Part shown: in pieces, positions 12,001-13,122 of the stretch
Layout: each line of letters begins with the position of its first letter
Position numbering within the stretch: the first letter of the stretch is position 1
Source: JBLHGN01 sp047616325
GTDB taxonomy: Bacteria > Pseudomonadota > Gammaproteobacteria > Pseudomonadales > Cellvibrionaceae
Reading direction: 5' to 3'
NCBI GenBank assembly: GCA_047616325.1
Contig: JBLHGN010000079.1
Span: 1 to 13,122, forward strand
Length of the DNA stretch: 13,122 nt
Position numbers and translations under genes: made by a program
The notes under the pieces: generated by a model
The model's database searches: none
Seen by the model: the letters and a program-made list of their open reading frames with translations, nothing else
Told to the model about the DNA's origin: nothing

Positions 12001-13122
12001 TCGCAGAGTGTCACGTCAAAAGATAGAAACTGAGGGCTTTTCTCCGTTGTATGCGTTTGCATTTTTGCATAGGCGTAAACACGCTTAGGAATTTTATGTG
12101 TTACGGTCAGCTTGCCAATATTAAAAGGTACATATATGGTACTGTCTGCAAGCAGTGGAACAAGTGATTGCAAAGCCCCGTCTAACATTCCTGGATGTAT
12201 TGTGAACACATCATCAAGGCTATCAATGACATCAGCAAGTGCAAGTTTTGCCAGCGCTTCGCTATCATTAAAGTAAATGGCATTAATAACTGAGAACTTG
12301 GGCCCATAAGAAAAGCCCATTTCGCTGAATTTAGCATAAACTTCTGTACTTTCTTTTACATCATTGCAACGTGATTTTATTGCTTTAAGATCGAGAGGTT
12401 GGGGGTCGCTATGAATGAACTGCCCCCCCACTAAAACCTGCCCCTGCGCGTGAACACGGGTAGGCTCGTCAAAAGCTATGGAGACGACTTCAAACGAAAA
12501 CGCATTTTCATTTTCAAGATCGGCAAAAAGTGTTGTATGTACATCAAGCTCTTTCAAGCACGTTGATCTAAGAGGTTCTTTGAAGACAATATTTTCAAAA
12601 CTCAATTTTTCACATTCTTGCAGTGAATTATCTAAACAATACCGCACCATTTCAATATAGGCTGAACCTGGAAGTATCGGACTTCCACCTACAATATGAT
12701 CAGTAAAGAAAAACTCTTCTCCGGTAAATTTAGAACGAAAGCATTGCTTCGCAAAGCTAGAAATATTTTCGTGAATGAGCGGGTGTAAGACTGGCGTATC
12801 TCCAGAGGCTCGTGCTCTTGTACTAAGCTCGGTATCACTTGATTTTACGCCATTACCGACAACATCAACCCAATATCGCTTTCTCAAAAATGGATACGTT
12901 GGAAGGCTAACAGTGATAATCGATTTATCGAAAAAGCCGCCAAAATCAGCCCACTCGATTTTGGCACCAGACACCCAGTATTGAGCCAGAGTTTCAATAT
13001 CTCGGACTTCCTGAGCACGGTCTATAATGTTTTTTGAATCAAGGTCTCTAGCAAGGGATTCTTCCGCTTCGACCACATTATCTATAAAGCCTGTATAAAC
13101 ATTCTCTCGTTGCCCTTCGTCC
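1..13122 (-). CDS. Giant trans-AT PKS/NRPS hybrid megasynthase, internal fragment
   Basis: One minus-strand frame stays open across the whole window, about 4,373 codons from 13121 down to 3. I checked the frame at many domain motifs and it never shifts. Start and stop both lie outside. Domain order: (KS) adapter, DH, KR, ACP; KS, KR, ACP, ACP, DUF2156/GNAT-like, tryptophanase-like PLP lyase; KS, PCP-like carrier, condensation domain. No AT, ER or methyltransferase domain is present, so extender units must come from a free-standing AT, as in trans-AT systems. The protein would be cytosolic and would build a polyketide that passes to an NRPS module beyond coordinate 1. Stretches between domains are ordinary linkers; the longest unassigned ones are about 6541-6814 and 10036-10174. 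Residue numbers in other entries count from the codon at 13121. The product is not identified. Confidence 0.97.
30..1280 (-). other. NRPS condensation (C) domain
   Basis: A complete condensation domain of about 415 residues that would form an amide between the polyketide chain and an aminoacyl group on the next PCP. Core motifs run in order: the C1 region IPQSFAQKSLWLI; C3 HHIIFDAWS with catalytic His 4078 (codon 888-890) and Asp 4082; C4 YKDYSVWQ; C5 ILGTVVAGRN; C6 FGCFMNFLALR; C7 PFEKIVERI. The C3 motif has Ala where Gly is usual (HHxxxDG), which is tolerated in many C domains. Cyclisation domains have DxxxxD in place of HHxxxD, so heterocycle formation is not expected here. The domain ends about 10 residues before the window edge; an adenylation domain should follow. 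Confidence 0.95.
1375..1560 (-). other. Carrier protein, PCP-like (module 3)
   Basis: A carrier domain with phosphopantetheine Ser 3895 (codon 1437-1439) in FFEVGGDSLSA. The GGDS motif, and the preceding helix with LANIWEEVLGI, are typical of NRPS peptidyl carriers; the other ACPs in this protein read GFES, GIDS and GVDS. It directly follows the KS3 adapter with no KR or DH between, so the beta-keto group added by KS3 should stay unreduced. Its PCP character fits its role of presenting the chain to the adjacent condensation domain. Confidence 0.92.
1620..2065 (-). other. Post-KS3 adapter
   Basis: About 150 residues linking KS3 to the carrier protein. It contains the FPLSANSQASLEKY segment, then the LGRKPMRVR segment, and ends in LPNYPF...HWLDS, parallel to the adapters after KS1 and KS2. 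No acyltransferase motif is present. It confirms that module 3 is also AT-less. Confidence 0.78.
2066..3330 (-). other. Ketosynthase (KS3), module 3, divergent active-site surroundings
   Basis: A full-length KS of about 420 residues that would accept the product of the sulfur-handling module and extend it once more. The triad is intact: Cys 3428 (codon 2838-2840), His 3563 (2433-2435) in EAHGTGTELGD, and His 3604 (2310-2312) in SIGHLEAAAG. The surroundings differ from KS2. The Cys motif is NSACTSS, not DTACSSS, and the glycine-rich end motif is FADGGSN, not FGxGGxN. These changes flank the substrate tunnel and suggest specialisation for an unusual acyl chain, such as a thiol-bearing one (inference). 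It begins about 40 residues after the lyase with the usual VAIVGLAGRYP. Confidence 0.94.
3440..4720 (-). other. PLP-dependent beta-eliminating lyase (tryptophanase/tyrosine phenol-lyase type), probable SH (cysteine lyase) domain
   Basis: About 425 residues, slightly shorter than free tryptophanase (E. coli TnaA, 471). Motifs in order match that family: SGRKAE (TnaA QGRGAE) near residue 2885; FPTGIFTQLD; FRGGLD; NNASGGYPVS with cofactor-contacting Asn 2970; VLDVTRILDNA with Asp 2999 (pyridine-N contact) and Arg 3002; SLGKNFCVPVGG with Schiff-base Lys 3042 (codon 3996-3998); AGGH; and RLAVP, whose Arg 3176 corresponds to the substrate-carboxylate arginine. All key residues are intact, so an active PLP enzyme is expected. 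Family chemistry is beta-elimination from amino acids, giving a leaving group, pyruvate and ammonia. In a PKS directly after ACPs and a 'DUF', the best parallel is the SH domain of leinamycin-type synthases, which releases a thiol from a cysteine adduct. It is not the class III aminotransferase often fused to PKSs. Confidence 0.88.
4730..4855 (-). other. Gly/Asp/Pro-rich flexible linker between GNAT-like and PLP-lyase domains
   Basis: About 42 residues dominated by Gly, Asp, Pro, Ser and Asn (for example DSGPGNNGPDGDGS then VGGSK). It is the most compositionally biased stretch in the protein and locally richer in G and C than its surroundings. It has no predicted fold and probably lets the lyase reach the tandem ACPs. 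It also marks a clean domain boundary, as expected at a fusion joint. Confidence 0.8.
4880..5905 (-). other. DUF2156 / LPG-synthase C-terminal-like (GNAT-fold) domain, position of 'DUF' in a DUF-SH pair
   Basis: About 340 residues with no standard PKS motif. The core resembles the C-terminal catalytic domain of MprF-type phosphatidylglycerol lysyltransferases (DUF2156, a GNAT fold that transfers aminoacyl groups from tRNA). Visible similarities are FHLTGKPMRKLR followed by AVNKF (about 5405-5465), then an aromatic/acidic stretch, then DMEFYPKGS, EYSICQIIERLN and FSLGGTYGPE (about 5030-5165), which match the spacing of the family's DLMR, mid-helix and FNLG segments. The N-terminal 60 residues (5720-5905) are helical and may be a linker. 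It sits between ACP3 and the PLP lyase, exactly where leinamycin-family synthases carry their 'DUF'. Inferred role: joining an amino acid, perhaps cysteine, to the ACP-bound chain. The family match is by eye; the function is unproven. Confidence 0.68.
5930..6180 (-). other. Second of two tandem ACPs (ACP3), module 2
   Basis: Carrier domain with phosphopantetheine serine at residue 2358 (codon 6048-6050) in AGVDSFLS. Over the 45 residues from the GxDS motif onward I count 26 identities with ACP2, so the pair arose by duplication. Both serines are intact, so both should be loadable; tandem carriers usually raise flux or hold substrate for a slow tailoring step. This copy directly abuts the GNAT-like domain and is the likeliest partner for it and for the PLP lyase. 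Confidence 0.93.
5940..6520 (-). repeat. Imperfect direct repeat encoding the ACP2-ACP3 doublet
   Basis: Two copies, about 375 bases apart, line up from the first carrier helix to the last. The best-conserved stretch at DNA level surrounds the phosphopantetheine site and the KTLLFEFFT segment (about 6330-6435 versus 5955-6060). For example, the bases ATGGATAGAAA recur at the same place in both. Synonymous differences are plentiful, so the duplication is not very recent. Confidence 0.75.
6310..6540 (-). other. First of two tandem ACPs (ACP2), module 2
   Basis: Carrier domain with phosphopantetheine serine at residue 2233 (codon 6423-6425) in SGIDSFLS. The next segment, RKTLLFEFFT, is a strong signature of trans-AT PKS carriers and is repeated exactly in ACP3. 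No Trp follows the serine at the place typical of HMG-synthase-dependent beta-branching ACPs (the residues are FLSIKL), so beta-branching is not indicated. It lies after a roughly 90-residue acidic, Pro/Asn-rich linker from KR2. Confidence 0.93.
6815..8110 (-). other. Ketoreductase (KR2), module 2
   Basis: A complete ketoreductase of structural plus catalytic halves. The NADPH loop SGGAGGLG lies at about 7345-7375. The catalytic Ser is residue 2048 in CSSLSA, with Tyr 2061 (codon 6939-6941) and Asn 2065; the closing INWPLW motif is present. The LDD-type motif reads VLSDKL, retaining the diagnostic Asp 2006 (7104-7106), which points to a B-type enzyme giving the D-configured 3-hydroxyl. Unlike module 1 there is no DH in this module, so the expected product on the ACPs is a beta-hydroxyacyl chain unless a dehydratase acts in trans. 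This matters for the sulfur-handling domains that follow. Confidence 0.94.
8235..8717 (-). other. Post-KS2 adapter (trans-AT docking region)
   Basis: About 160 residues between KS2 and KR2 with no catalytic motif. It starts with the segment LILLSAKTETALEAM, a remnant typical of the KS-AT linker in AT-less modules. It runs through the CGRENM segment and ends with LPTYRF...RYWF. It corresponds to the flanking subdomain seen after the KS of AT-less modules and probably contributes to docking of the separate acyltransferase. It is not a truncated AT, because no GHSxG serine motif is seen. Confidence 0.8.
8718..10035 (-). other. Ketosynthase (KS2), module 2
   Basis: A full-length beta-ketoacyl synthase of about 440 residues. 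It opens with VVIVGMSG and ends with GFGGVNAH followed by VVEDF. It takes the acyl chain from ACP1 and extends it with a malonyl unit held on the downstream ACPs. The catalytic triad is intact: Cys 1203 (codon 9513-9515) in DTACSSS, His 1338 (9108-9110) in ETHGTGTELGD, and His 1385 (8967-8969) in NTGHLEPAAG. A decarboxylating, extending KS is therefore expected, not a non-elongating one. No AT follows, which is the key evidence for the trans-AT class. A clade assignment that would predict the accepted substrate (expected: alpha,beta-unsaturated) needs a KS phylogeny. Confidence 0.96.
10175..10400 (-). other. Acyl carrier protein (ACP1), module 1
   Basis: A single carrier domain of about 75 residues after KR1. 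The phosphopantetheine attachment site is Ser 941 (codon 10299-10301) in the motif YGFES. Glu replaces the commoner Asp before the serine, a variant familiar in trans-AT PKS carriers. The four-helix pattern is visible: a first helix with ISSVLIEMVQ, the recognition helix after the serine, and a final helix ending in LAHYLSES. It carries the enoyl chain made by DH1 and KR1 to KS2, which begins about 50 residues later after a polar linker. Confidence 0.92.
10650..11900 (-). other. Ketoreductase (KR) domain, module 1
   Basis: A complete PKS ketoreductase: an N-terminal structural half (about 11240-11900) followed by the catalytic Rossmann half. It uses NADPH to reduce the beta-ketoacyl-ACP. The nucleotide loop reads TGGAGGIG near residue 645. 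The catalytic Ser is residue 771 in FSSTSA, with Tyr 784 and Asn 788 in YAYANA; the closing INWPYW motif is present. The position that carries LDD in B-type KRs reads VAGTS here, so the diagnostic Asp is missing. The Trp expected in A-type KRs is replaced by Phe in the SALFG segment. The alcohol stereochemistry therefore cannot be read from the usual rules. Because DH1 immediately precedes it, the alcohol is probably transient. Confidence 0.93.
11950..12793 (-). other. Dehydratase (DH) domain, module 1
   Basis: A double-hotdog dehydratase of about 280 residues (roughly 110-391), normal length for PKS DH. It removes water from the beta-hydroxyacyl-ACP made by the adjacent KR to give an alpha,beta-double bond. 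The start region has the usual HPLI motif. The first hotdog carries the full HxxxGxxxxP motif, with catalytic His at residue 142 (codon 12696-12698), followed by the GSAYIEM helix. The second hotdog has the YGPxF motif and then HPGMLDGALQ, giving the catalytic Asp 314 (12180-12182) and the DxxxQ signature with Gln 318. All hallmark residues are present, so it should be active. With KR1 and ACP1 it forms an enoyl-producing module. A pyran-forming or double-bond-shifting variant cannot be excluded from sequence, but the intact motifs favour ordinary dehydration. Confidence 0.93.
12870..13122 (-). other. C-terminal end of a KS-associated adapter (module 1), cut by window edge
   Basis: Residues 1-84 are the tail of the linker that follows a ketosynthase in PKS modules, the remnant of the KS-to-AT region. 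It ends in the characteristic LPTYPF...RYW motif just before the DH. The same ending occurs after KS2 (LPTYRF...RYW) and KS3 (LPNYPF...HW) in this protein, so an upstream KS almost certainly lies beyond 13122. In trans-AT synthases this region is thought to help position the separate acyltransferase. No catalytic KS residue is inside the window. Confidence 0.8.

Overview
The whole window is the inside of one gene read on the minus strand. A single frame (codon first bases at 13121, 13118 ... 5) runs from one edge to the other, about 4,373 codons. I found no in-frame stop, and neither the true start nor the true stop is in view. The product is part of a giant hybrid trans-AT polyketide synthase / non-ribosomal peptide synthetase. 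No acyltransferase domain appears in any module, so malonyl units must be loaded by a separate AT. Base composition (by eye low-to-mid 40s % GC) and gene style suggest a Gram-negative, possibly marine gammaproteobacterium. That is only an inference, because no taxonomic marker gene is present.

Layout in protein order, from high to low coordinates: the end of a KS adapter (12870-13122); DH (11950-12793); KR (10650-11900); ACP (10175-10400); then KS (8718-10035) with adapter (8235-8717); KR (6815-8110); two tandem ACPs (6310-6540 and 5930-6180); a domain resembling the DUF2156 / phosphatidylglycerol lysyltransferase C-terminal GNAT fold (4880-5905); a Gly/Asp/Pro linker (4730-4855); a PLP-dependent lyase of the tryptophanase / tyrosine phenol-lyase type (3440-4720); then KS (2066-3330) with adapter (1620-2065); a GGDS-type carrier protein (1375-1560); and an NRPS condensation domain (30-1280). 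The adenylation domain expected next would lie beyond coordinate 1.

The centre of interest is the GNAT-like plus PLP-lyase pair placed directly after the tandem ACPs. From established knowledge, the closest architectural parallel is the DUF-SH didomain of leinamycin-family trans-AT PKSs, where a PLP-dependent cysteine (or thiocysteine) lyase domain cleaves a C-S bond of a cysteine adduct to leave a thiol or persulfide on the polyketide. Here the pair lies in the middle of the line. It is followed by another KS, a carrier and a C domain, not by a terminal thioesterase as I recall for leinamycin. The inferred logic is: module 1 makes an unsaturated acyl chain; module 2 extends it and reduces the beta-keto group; on the tandem ACPs an amino-acid-derived sulfur may be attached (GNAT-like domain) and cleaved (PLP lyase); KS3 adds one more unreduced ketide; and the C domain joins the chain to an amino acid. 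The domain assignments are well supported by motifs. The sulfur chemistry is a hypothesis.

There is no intergenic DNA, RNA gene, mobile element, CRISPR array, promoter or terminator that I can support.
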